Below are positions 1 through 10,000 of a stretch of DNA of 16,012 bases, piece by piece. Every line of letters begins with the position of its first letter. Position 1 is the first letter of the stretch. A program made the translations under genes and the position numbers. The stretch is from Spirogloea muscicola (Eukaryota; Streptophyta; Zygnematophyceae; Spirogloeales; Spirogloeaceae), in NCBI GenBank assembly GCA_009602725.1, contig WELB01000183.1, positions 149,982 through 165,993 of the forward strand, in the 5' to 3' direction. A model generated the notes under the pieces. That model did no database searches. It was not told the DNA's origin and saw only the letters and a program-made list of their open reading frames with translations.

Positions 1-32
1 CGCGTCGAGCGCGAGCTCCGCCTGGCTCTCCT

Positions 33-34
<2 letters not shown>

Positions 35-64
<30 letters not shown>
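35..64. repeat. (GCC)10 trinucleotide microsatellite
   Basis: Ten perfect GCC units in a row, followed by ACC. The repeat would read poly-Ala or poly-Arg on the + strand and poly-Ala or poly-Gly on the - strand. A second pure triplet run (GGC, about 10 units, near 349-378) encodes a Gly run in APEM9 exon 1. Confidence 0.9.
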
Positions 65-67
<3 letters not shown>

Positions 68-270
68 GCAGTCGGCGGCCTTGCGGCCCCGGGAAGCGGG
101 GAGGATTTGTAGACGGAACCAGAATGCGACTGCTAACAGTAAATGAGCGGCTGAATAAGCCAGATCATACAGAAAAATCAATGAATAGCACATATAATAA
201 CAATTCTATGTGTAGAGGGAGGAGGTGGGAAGGAAAAAGAAGCCGCTGGGCTGCCTCCTCCTCTGCCCGA

Positions 271-298
271 AATCCTAATCCCCCTAACCCCTCAACCC
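271..298. repeat. Degenerate telomere-like (CCCTAA-type) stretch in the APEM9 leader
   Basis: A C-rich segment with repeated CCTAA/CCCTAAC-like words, resembling the complement of TTTAGGG telomere units and plant telo-box promoter elements. The copies are degenerate and few. A regulatory telo-box role is only a guess. Confidence 0.35.
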
Positions 299-324
299 GG
301 CGCCGCCGCCGCCGCCGTCGCAGC

Positions 325-346
325 ATGCGCAAGGCCGTCGCCGCCT

Positions 347-380
<34 letters not shown>

Positions 381-2875
381 GGATGAGGCAGCCGCGTGGA
401 GCGACGTCGACGCCGCGGAGAGGTGCGGCTAGGGTCAGGGCTTAGCGGCAGCGCCGGCCAACGCCCGGCAAGGGCCCCATGGCGGCGGCGGCGCCGCCGT
501 GGACGACGTCAAGCCTTCGCTTCAGCTCGGCACTGATGGCCTCGACTGGATGCGAGACGGCTCCAAGTCCGCCTATTGGGGTTTAAGGGCTTAAGGGTTC
601 AATGGTTTGACGGGTTTCGGCGGCCTTCCTGAAGCCTGCGCCGCTTCCGCGTGCGCGCCAGTGGCCTGCTCTGCGGCGACTTCAAAGGCGCGGCCTCGTC
701 CGCGCGGCGCTCCCTGGAGTCGCTGCTGAGCGCCCCGGCGGCGAGGGCCGCCCGCAATGACGGCTGGGAGGACGGGGAATCCGTTGACAGATCAGGCGAC
801 GATGACGGCGGGAATGGCGGCGATGACGGTGACGGTGACGAGGAGGCCGCGGCGGGCGCCGTGCTGGTGCAGGCGCTCGACAAGCTCCGGAGGTTAGCGA
901 CAGTCTTTGAATCTGCTGTGCTCAGTGGCTTGCTCTTGGCATTGCTGGGCTCGCGCTGGAAAAACCCATGGAGTAATATTAGATAGCAAGGGCTTGCAGC
1001 CAGAGCTACTTCGGTATGAAGCAGTTATGATGACTTTCCAGTTAAGTTTCACAAGTTGCAGTTACTGCGGGCCAATGATTATGCTGCCGACTGCCATGAA
1101 TGCCGCTGACGATCACTTTGGGACTGTCTTAAGGGGTTAGGGTTTAGGTTTTAAGGTTTAGGATCTAGGCAAGACCCAATGTCCCCGCTTATTGGCGGCC
1201 GGCCTGCCACTTGCGTGCAGACACCAAGAGCTCCTGGTCACGATGACGACGCTCTACATGGGCGCCGGCGGTTTGCCATACGTTCCGCACAGCGTCCTGG
1301 TGATGTGGTGCGCTGCCCTCAGCATGCTTCCGCTAAGCTTGGGGTGCCGCTTGAGTGACAGTCAGAGTCCTTAATAGGAGACATCAGTATTCACACTGAG
1401 AAGTCGCAAACGTGGAGCCACTAACACCTGCTTGCTTGCTGTCGACAGGGTGAGCTTGCAGGTAGCAGCCAGGGAATTCATGCTGGCGCGAAAGACACTC
1501 GAGGCCGCCCTGGCTGCTAGGCGATCGACGAGGCGGTACGGGCCAGTCCAGCTCGTCTTGGCAAGACTGTATGCAGTGGACGTGCTAGCCGTGGGCTGCG
1601 ACGACCCTAGCACGGCGCTGGCATGGCTTGGAGCAGACGCCGACCTTCCCATTGAGCAGCGAGAAGTGCGTGGCTCTTCAACCCATAAGTTGATTCCTCG
1701 TTGTTGGAGAAGTCTTAGAGAAGGTTAGAACGTGGTTTTCATATGTCGTATTCCTTTGGATGTTCACATGCCTGTCTCATTCGTGAACGCATTCATGAGC
1801 AGTTGTTGGCCCTATACATCATGCTGCATTCTTCAAGGAGCAAGCGCGGTCAATGAGTTAGGCTCCGGTGTATGTCGCCTTCTGTCTGCATCCTCATGTG
1901 TGCAGAAGGAATGGAGGATGATGAGGAGATACTCATTCTTGCAATCGTCGTCACTGGTACGCAGCTTCAGTGGTAGAGCTGTGACTCTGTTGCGCTGCAC
2001 TGTGGCAGGCGCTGGTCAAGACCGTGCAGAGACTGGCGAAGGGGGAGGCTCCTTCGGACATCCAAACATTCGCTCCCTGCGCTCGACTTGGTGAGGCACC
2101 AAGTGGTGCCGAGCCAGGGGAACTGGAGGAGCCGCAAACAAGTACTCAGAAGCCTGAGTTATTTGGAGCCCGTGCCACAACGTCCACTGCAGCAATCTTG
2201 CAAGAACCCGACAACAGTGATGACGCCACCGATGGCAAGCTGGCGTCTGGGACAGGGAGAGAGGCCATTGATCGCAAGCTGGCGTCTGGGACGGGGAGAG
2301 AGACCCACAAGCGATTGCAACACTTGATGCAACGGAAGTTGCTTGGCTCGGTGCTCTTTGAAAGGATGCACGTCGTGTACGGCTCCATGCTGGGCGTGGT
2401 TGTTGCGGTCCTCATCCTGTACTCGGCGGCCAGAGAGCGCGCTTACTTGTCCAGGTGACCTGGTCCTCATTGTATACCCACGTGCCGAATTGGTAACTCA
2501 GATGTCCAGGCTCAGATTGCCATAAAACACAACTGTCTTTGCATGCATAAACTCTTGCTTGCAAGTCACACTCGTCAAGCCCGGTACTTCCACATTCAAG
2601 CTCATGTCGCGATGGTTGCTACATCTTTTTGGTTGCCAGATTTCTGATTACACTGAATCTACAAGCAAGCCGTGCAGAAGCTGCAGATTTTGTGTGCCCA
2701 ACAATGCATGTGCATCGTAGTTGTGCTGAAACTGGCACAATCTTTGCGTGTATGCAGGCTGGCCATGCGTTTGCTGAGGGCCTTCCGACAGGGCTTGGCA
2801 GACAGTCTTCAGTTGGCCTTCTCTGCGAGCCTCAACCCCTTGGCCACCATGCAGACATTGCACCCTGCATATTGA
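325..2875 (+). CDS. APEM9: APEM9-like tail-anchored peroxisomal membrane protein (PEX15/PEX26 counterpart)
   Basis: CDS model: 325-422, 662-892, 1221-1343, 1449-1665, 2009-2454, 2758-2875 (410 aa; all phases join). In plants APEM9 anchors the PEX1-PEX6 ATPases on the peroxisome membrane so that the PEX5 receptor is recycled for matrix protein import. What is seen: after a Gly run, the N-terminus reads AWSDVDAAES-GLLCGDF, followed by a helical region. An Asp/Gly-rich acidic linker lies near residues 73-94. Residues 98-150 (VLVQALDKLRRHQELL, then LPYVPHSVLVMWCAALSM) and the block ending ALAWLGADADLPIEQRE match the plant family in order and spacing as I remember it. A hydrophobic segment (about 345-364, VVYGSMLGVVVAVLILYSAA) precedes a basic tail with LQLAFSASLNPLATMQ, the family's conserved C-terminal motif. 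It is longer than the roughly 330-residue land-plant proteins because of low-complexity linkers. The exon 3 donor (1344) is the weakest junction. The start at 325 is chosen by homology; an in-frame ATG at 124 would add 67 low-complexity residues. Confidence 0.85.
577..599. repeat. Telomere-like TTAAGGG words in APEM9 intron 1
   Basis: Two TTAAGGG units and neighbouring TTT/GGG runs inside intron 1 (423-661). They are imperfect relative to TTTAGGG or TTTTAGGG and too few to be a true telomere. See also 1129-1169. Confidence 0.4.
1129..1169. repeat. Interstitial telomere-like tract in APEM9 intron 2
   Basis: About 40 bases made of GGTTAG, GGTTTAG, GTTTTAAG, GTTTAG and ATCTAGG words, close to degenerate plant/algal telomere units (TTTAGGG or TTTTAGGG). 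It lies in intron 2 (893-1220), between exons 2 and 3. It is the best of three such tracts in the first 1.2 kb. Confidence 0.55.
2235..2302 (+). repeat. In-frame 29-nt tandem duplication inside APEM9 exon 5
   Basis: Two 29-nt copies (2235-2263 and 2274-2302) that differ at one base, with a 39-nt period, exactly 13 codons. They encode KLASGTGRE twice (DGKLASGTGREAIDRKLASGTGRE in two units) in the hydrophilic linker before the membrane anchor. The near-identity suggests a recent slippage or unequal-crossover event that kept the reading frame. Confidence 0.9.
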
Positions 2876-3199
2876 TGTCCAAGCTGTCGTAAAAGTCCCC
2901 ATATCAAGGCACATAGATGTCCTCACATTTGAACCCGACTTAGAACTACTTGGACAGCTTGAGTTAAAGGCGTGTAAATAGACTTTTTGCCAACATACGA
3001 TGGGATGCAGAGGGCTTCAGAAGTAAGGTAATCAAGTGTACGAGTGTGCTGCCACTTCGACTGCAAGCAAAGTAGGAGCTGCTGTCCATAATATTGGGTT
3101 CACTGCATTTGACTGTCATGGTCGTGCAATTAAGAGCATCAGCAGTGTACCTGTAAATCAATTGTAATGAATTAAATGAGAACATATAGGAGGGAAGTG
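2876..3199. other. Convergent 3' intergenic gap between APEM9 and the topoisomerase gene
   Basis: 324 bases between two stop codons on opposite strands. It must hold both 3' UTRs. A TGTAA for the + gene is at 2973-2977, with further + strand TGTAA words near 3151 and 3163. I found no TGTAA on the - strand in this gap, so the topoisomerase poly(A) signal may be non-canonical. No other gene is visible. Confidence 0.6.
2973..2977 (+). promoter_or_regulatory. Putative poly(A) signal TGTAA for APEM9
   Basis: TGTAA 98 nt after the APEM9 stop codon. In chlorophyte algae this pentamer commonly takes the place of AATAAA. Cleavage would be expected some 10-20 nt further on. The site rests on motif and position only. 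Confidence 0.55.
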
Positions 3200-4047
3200 T
3201 CATTTAGCCTTCCTTGTCAAGTGAGGGCTTAAGAGCTTCATCAAGTCTGTAGTCCTTGCCTCCTCAACTCTGAACAAGGTCTTCAACTTATCATCGAACA
3301 CAATTTTTCTCCTTTCTTGCGGATCCTGCACAGGAAGTTCAATTGAGACGACTTTGATGACGCACGAGCTTCAATTTAGTTCCTAAGTCACTGCGTTTCT
3401 TCGCTTGTTATTTCAACGTGCTGATCCACAGATAAGGAGCTCGACATGGGTCACAGCATGTCTCTTGCAGCACTTGTGTCTATGTGGTGCATAGTGCACA
3501 ATGCTGGGGAGTGGAAGCTGAGAACTCATGTGAATCTGGGATGAGTGCTAAAGAACTAAATATTGAAGAACGGAAGCATAAGTACACTGACTGGTAGTCA
3601 TGGTTGCCACCACATAAGTACCTGCAGTGAGTGCACCTTGATGTACTCCCATACCCGTTTCAAGGCCATGGGCCGGCTAATCTCATTGACCTGCTTTGCC
3701 ATAGACAGAATACGGAACATTGCCACAAAATCTTGAGAAGGCCCTATGCAGTCAACTGAAGCAGGGGCAATCACCAATACAACGGTTGAGGACATCTACT
3801 GTACAACTACAGAAGCGACAGCATAAGCTGTGCTTAGCTCTGTGATGCAAACAAGTAGAACCAATAACTCCACAACAGAACCCACATCTCAAATCCAGAC
3901 ACTTGCCATATCTCTGGTGGTAGGACTGGTGCTTACTCCACCCAGAAAGCTTGAGAAGTCGGGGGATGTGTGAACAGGCTGCGCTGCTGGGCTTTGCTTC
4001 TTGGTCACCTCCCCATCCAACTCCTTCCCACCTTTTCCCTTTCGTTT
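3200..4047 (-). other. SWIB/MDM2 domain module at the C-terminus of the topoisomerase (exons 17-19)
   Basis: Exon 17 (4047-3937) encodes a Lys/Gly-rich linker beginning [12 protein letters not shown] and ending [10 protein letters not shown]. Exon 18 (3690-3622) encodes [18 protein letters not shown] and VHSLQ. Exon 19 (3325-3200) encodes [18 protein letters not shown] and then a helix ending [11 protein letters not shown]. Together, residues about 929-998 carry the SWIB signature: L-S-R-P, K-R-x-W-E-Y-I-K, L-Q-D-P, a DDKLK-x-LF block and a final KLLS-HL. All three exons are phase 0 and join the preceding exon 16 (ending RKPATK) without a shift, so the domain belongs to the topoisomerase reading frame. 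SWIB domains occur in chromatin-remodelling subunits, plant chloroplast nucleoid proteins and chlamydial TopA. Confidence 0.88.
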
Positions 4048-7000
4048 CTGCTACCTCCCCTTAAATACATACATATTATAGTTCAGTGCTAAGCTTGAAG
4101 TATCGCGGCGTGCTGAAGCTCAGCAAGGAGCTGAGAATTGCAGGTCCCCAAAGCCATGCTAAATCACAAAGGACAGAGCGACAGCATAGATACAGAGGAA
4201 ACTAATGGGTAGAGCAGCAGTACAACGGCATTATCTGACTTTTCCTGCGAGGTTGATATCAAGAATCATACACTCTTGGTCGTCTTAACGTCCTCGAGAA
4301 GATCCTTTGTTGATGATGTTGATGGGTTGCCTGCGTACGACATCAGCATTTTCAGCTGATATTTTTGCAGATCCACTAATACAAGCTGCAGATGTCTAGG
4401 CAGGCAAAGTTGGTAGTCCAGTAAAAATTCCTGCTGAATAGTAAGTCGGTATCCTGTAGTGACACTGCCTGCCTGCCAGCCTGACACTCACACTCCCTCC
4501 CTTGCATCTCTGAACCCACTTCTCTTTCTCCCCTCACCAGTCTTACCCTCTAACGCCCCCGCCCCGGTCTCCTTATTTCAATTTGCTGGCTAGCTTTTGG
4601 TCTGATGTGCATATGTCAGGGGTCTTGAGGCGCAAGCCCTTCACCTGAGCGCGCATTCAATAGCTCGACCTTTGTGGCTGGCTTTCTTGATGGCCGCACA
4701 GCTCTCTTGGTGCATAGGAAGTCCACGGCCATCTCGAGCGTCACATTCTCAGCTACAAGTTCCTGGAATGTGGACAACGGAATACAATGAGCAATATTGA
4801 CAGCTTCACAGTCAAAAGACATGGGCAACTTTGAGTAGCGTTTAGACACTTTGACACCAGACATACCATGAACATGTATATTAGCAAGCCCGGCATTCCT
4901 AGTGACCTGTGTCTCCTAGAACTCTATACCTTCCCGGCAACCTCGAGTCCGGCTTAAGGCACAAAATGCATGACAGTAAGTGCAACCCAAACCCTGGTCC
5001 CTCAGCCTTGAAACCCGATCCATACCCGGACCTTGCATGAGACCAGTGTCTACTTGCTTTGCCTTGTGTACTGACTTGACTGATCAAGAAGATCAAGTTC
5101 AGGACACAAGCAGCCATCACAACAAGACAACTATCATCTGTGTATATGATAAACCAGAAGGGTTTGCGCAGACATGGAGTTGCTGATCACTGCAGAAGCT
5201 TCACCAAAGGTTACTTTCAGGCTGCTCAGGTGGAATGCGACCTTGGGCACAACTGCAGACATGCTGCCGTGCTTCACGTACAGCCCATATGGCCCCTGCT
5301 TAAGCTGCACATCACCACCCTCGTCTGGGTGTGCACCCTGTACGCACCGAGCAATCTTGCATCAATAGTGCATCCAATCTGCTTAGCTACGTCCTCTGCC
5401 TCATCGTAGTGAGCTTTTCATATTTGTGCTTATGCAATGGTGTGAGCACTCCACACAAAGCCTTGCTCGTGTATATGGCCAAGTCTCCTGTCTGAGATCA
5501 GAAGCAAGGGGTATAGTTTCCGACACTGCAAAATCTTGGCCTTTCACCTCTTGGGGTTGAGCATGTGACTGATTTAAAATGATGAGGGAGTTGACACAAC
5601 TCACCAGGCTTCTAGGCAGGGCGAGCAGACTAGTCGCAAGTTCAAGGGTCGCATCCACAAGCTTCAAACCCTGCAGGATGATTATGCAGCACAACACGAA
5701 ACATTGCATTACTATAAGAGGACCTAGAGATTGACAGATTCCAGGAACCACAACCCCAATCATGTGTCCACGTGATACAAGTCAGAGTGCGGAGCACGTA
5801 CTCCATTCTGTGTACATAGCCAATGAGAATGATGATACCTTGGGAAGCGATGCTCGTCTGGGCTTTCGCTTCCCAACTGCGTCGCCCATCTGTACATATG
5901 GCCCGTAGGGACCATCCTTGGCGACAATCTGCAAACTAGAAAGTTCTCACTGAATGATATTGGCATAAGCGCAAATTTGCCTTCTCAACCTCACAGTTGC
6001 ATGTGAACATTGGCCCCATGCACCAGAGTTCTCCTTTCATTGACTCGTAAAGATATGATCATCGCAAATAGCAAGCATCTAAATCAGTCGACCTGGACAA
6101 TGTGAAGCTCATCAAATCTTGAGGTGCAAAATCTGTGCAATGTCATATGAGAGCAATCAAGGTGCCTACTTGAAGACCGGTCACTGGGTGTTGGCCAAGT
6201 GTGATATCATCTTTTTCAAGGTTGGCTGCATCAGCTGAAGACGACTCTGCTGAATCGCCCAAGTCTGGTTCAGAGTCGATACTGATTGTGTAACTGCACA
6301 GACATGTTACTGATAGTTGACAATGTCTCTTCCAATGCTACTGATGGTTGACAATTTGCCTCTTCCAAACAATCAGAAAGGAGACTTCATAATGTACCGG
6401 AGTCATTGTCCAGAGCATGCATAAATATATGCATAAATATATGTTGCTGTGATGGAAAAAGGTCGTCTGCAAGTTGACTGCAGTTGATCTATTGAAGTCG
6501 ACTCCAAGATTTAGATGCTATAAAATTAGTGAAGCTGCTCAGTATGTATGCTCCTAAGGATGAAAATGTTTTGGAGGTCTAGATCTCACTTGCAGGAAGG
6601 ATAAGCAGAGCAGCCAATGAAGGCGCCTGCACCATGCCGGCTGAGCTGCATGCCAAGCCGCCCCTCTCCACACCGAGGGCACCGGCGGGGGTCGAGCACC
6701 TCCGCTCCCCCTGCCTTCTTGCCATCAGCCTCTTCAGGAACCTTGGGGAAGTGGCACTCAAACATCTGCTCCAGTACTTGCACAACCTGCACTGCATGCA
6801 AGCCTGATGTCACTATATCGAGTCGCCTATATTGCCTTTTTTCCATTGGGCAGACCCATCTTTGACGTCCCCAAAACCTGCACGACTAACAAGCTGTGAT
6901 GCTGGAGGGCCTTCATCTTGGCTCAATCTAAAGCTCACGGAACAAAGTGGAAATCAGCCAGTCAACCTCGTTGTGAGATAGCTTCCGACTGTCATCGACG

Positions 7001-10000
7001 GCGGCCTCAAACTGGCCCCAGAAGCCCTGCAGTAGCGAACGCCAGTCCGCCCTCCCGCCCGCGACCTCGTCGAGTTGCCCCTCCATGTCAGCCGTGAAGC
7101 CGTACTCCACATACTTGGCAAAGAAGTGTGCCAAGAATGCTGCGACCATCCTGCCTCGGTACTCTGGAATCAGCCTCCTCCTCTCCACTCTGATATAGTT
7201 CCTCCTCTGCACTCATACAAATTCTTGACCTCCAGTTAAACTTCACATGATGGTGAAGTCTGTTTACGCCTTACTGATGCATTCAAGAAGATTCACTTAG
7301 GCTCACACTCTTCAGCAGGTTAAATTATGGAGGTGTTTCCAGATGAGCCATGGCCACAGTAACGCAGACGGCAAGCTTCAAGCACCCAGGCCGGATTGCA
7401 GCAGCCCCGACTGACTTTCAGACATTCAATGTTCTCAGCTGCACACGGGGACTCGTGAACTTCGAGAGGCGATCAGAGCTTGTGGTATACTACAAGTTGC
7501 AGCTCAGAAGTATTGAAAGGGAGCCTTTGATGGGGAGCAAACCAGGAGCGTGCGTATGGTAGACGCATAGGTGGACGGTCGGCCAATGCCGGCGTCCTCC
7601 AGGGCCTTCACCAGGGTGCCCTCAGAGAAGCGCAGCGGTGGTTGCGTGAAGTGCTGCTTCGGTTTGACGCACGCAACAGCCACCAGCTCGCCCTCCTGCA
7701 AGTCACAAGTTCGGACTGGGCTTCACAGCTCCGTGGGCCGTCTATGGGGCCGTCTATCTGGGTGGCTGTCAAACCATGTAAAGTGTCTGAGGAAGTTGGG
7801 CGGAGCATGCTGGAGCCACAGCTGCATCCCAGCACTGGCGTCTCCAGACTCAGTAAGCTAGTCGGCACCCTCGAAGCAATCCTGCATTGGAGATCTCTTG
7901 GCCGACTGTCCGACTCACTTGGAGGAATGGTAAAGCACTGTCGCCCTCTTGCGACTCCATGCTTGGATCTTCACTCTCGCTGCGCTTCTCCAGCCCTTTC
8001 TGCTCATCAAGAGCACCCAAGAAGCCGGGGAAGGCAGTCTTTGAGCTGGTGGCGCGCAGCTGGATGCTGCTGTCAGCGGCGGCAATGTTCACGGACTCCC
8101 GGTCGATGAGCGCATCGGCCATCTGGCAGGCCATTGTCCGGCACCAGATTAATGCGTAAAGCCGCAGAGCACCGTCGTCCATCCGTTTTGTGAGCGAGCC
8201 TGAGAGAGACCACGCAAACAAGATTAATTGGTTCAGTCTATATCTATAGTCAGTCTACTGACAGTAGATATACCTCGCAAATATACCGCAGATATACCTC
8301 CTTAGATTTATAATAGTCACTTTAGTGAAGTGCCAAACTGGGGTACTACTGATCCTTTAACAGGCCTCACTCAGAATGCGAACTTGGAACAAGCAAGATG
8401 TTGCATGATCAAGCAAACCCAGCACACATAAGCAATGCCTCTACTAAGACGTCCACTAACATCTAAGCATGCATGTGGGCAATACGAACTTGGGAGGCGA
8501 GCAATGTTGGTGGGCCGGATGGCCTCGTGGGCCTCCTGCGCGTTCTTCGCCTTGCTCCTGTATACCCTTGGCGTTGGCGGGCAGTAGTCGTCACCATATC
8601 TGCACCGCAGGCCATTGCACAGCCTCTACATATTCTTTGATTCATGCTATGCTGGAATCACAGCCTTTGCTATCAAGGTTGTCGAATAAAGGAACTGTAC
8701 TCAATCAGCATATTGGACATTAAGTGTGGTATTCGTTTGGACATTGAACACCAACTTTCATAGAAGACCAAACCCAGACTTGTGAAGGAGTCTTGGGAGA
8801 AGTACCAAGTGAAATACCACGACAGACACAGTCAAGCACCACAAATGCAAGCGGCTCCTCAAGTCAAGAGTCAAGAGGGTGCTGAAGGCTGAGTTCTATG
8901 CTCAACCTGGTGGTGACCAGAGCTCGGATGCTGGCAACAGCTTCATCAGCGAGCTGCACGCCATCCGTGCGCATGTACGTGATGAGGCCCTCACGGTGGT
9001 CGTCACAACCCCCAAGGGCAGTGCCCTCATAGAGCGCCTGCGCCAGAGACATGGTCCGCTCTGCCCCAAAGCCAAGCTTGCTGGCGGCGTCCTGCTGGAG
9101 AGAGGAGGTGGTATACGGCAATGGGGGGCTCCTCCTGACCTGCGGCCCACCAAAACTCCATGTTAAGAGGAGGGTTGGCATATATAGTCAGACATACAAG
9201 GCACCAGGCTCAGGAAGCCAGTCTTGAGGCTCAGGAAGAGAGCTGGAGCTTACATCAGCTTAAGCAAAACAATGCATAGAAGCCGTAGTTGGAAGTTGGA
9301 AGGGATGCCACCTCAAGTGTGCACTTCAGGCTGGAAGCACGTTGAGGAGGCACAGACTTACTACTACATTTGCAGTTTCTAAGTTTCTCTGGCGGCTCAA
9401 AGTTTGACATTCAGTGAGAAGCCGCCAGCATCCAGGAGGCTTACTCTCACTTGAGAACTTGCTCAGCTGACTTGGACCTGTTTAGCAATGCTATCAAGGT
9501 ACGTCTATAACAGTGTGTAGACCTTCTTAGCAAAGGTATCGAGGCAAATCCATGAAGGAGCAAGCACCTGCTGCCTGGTCAAGCGCTGGATAAGCAGCTG
9601 CGCGCCCGCCAGCTGATGGCACGCCATCTCGGCCAGCTCGCGGCTCTCCAGGTCCAGCTGCGAGAGCTTCTTCCCCTGCAGGTGCGTCAACCTTGCTGTG
9701 AAGCTGGCCCCTCTCTGACTCTTCAGCTCCGCCTCCACCGACCAATATTCCTGCAGGGCAACAGGTGCTTGAGCTCACACCTGACTCAGGACTCGACTGA
9801 ACACCTCAGATGAGGAACTGACTCAATTTCCAAAACACTGTCAAAGGTCTCTTGCTCCATGTCTTCAGGCTTTTAACACTAACTCTGACTTGGCACTCTC
9901 TTATTCCACTGACAGCCATGCAAAGCAGAAGCTGACCTTGGACTTGAATGCCTCGACCTCAGTCTCCCGCTCGCAGATCATGCGAAGCGCAACAGACTGG

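Larger units (their letters stand above)
1..324. other. Left edge: low-complexity GC-rich sequence and probable 5' leader of the APEM9 gene
   Basis: No gene can be supported here. Both strands are open over the first 110 bases because of the GCC repeat. The + frame from base 2 reads an Ala/Ser-rich stretch ending at a TAG (110-112), and the - frame reads poly-Ala followed by EESQAELALDA running off the left edge. Either could be the end of a neighbouring gene, but neither has a recognisable domain. From about 120 the composition turns AT-richer and in-frame ATGs occur at 124 and further down, upstream of the chosen APEM9 start. This part is most simply its 5' untranslated leader. Confidence 0.4.

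Noticed and set aside
1129-1169. A true telomere or chromosome end
   Set aside because: The tract is short and degenerate, and it lies inside an intron with coding exons on both sides.
2146-2470. Two - strand open frames of 89 and 103 aa over APEM9 exon 5
   Set aside because: They overlap the coding exon holding the tail anchor; their length comes from the stop-free duplicated GC-rich linker.
4266-4487. 73-codon - strand open frame inside topoisomerase intron 16, considered as an extra exon
   Set aside because: Its plausible acceptor (TACGCAG at about 4345) leaves a phase that does not fit the phase-0 junction between exons 16 and 17, which already join to give a sensible basic linker.
6928-6966. 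Extension of topoisomerase exon 10 to a stop after LFREL
   Set aside because: Using the donor at 6967/6966 instead joins SHNE to VVQVLEQMF, matching the family, and leads on to the zinc finger. The extension is best read as intron sequence.
7642-8109. 155-aa open frame on the + strand
   Set aside because: It is antisense to topoisomerase exons 8 and 9, whose - strand translation carries clear TopA motifs ([17 protein letters not shown]). The + product matches nothing I recognise.
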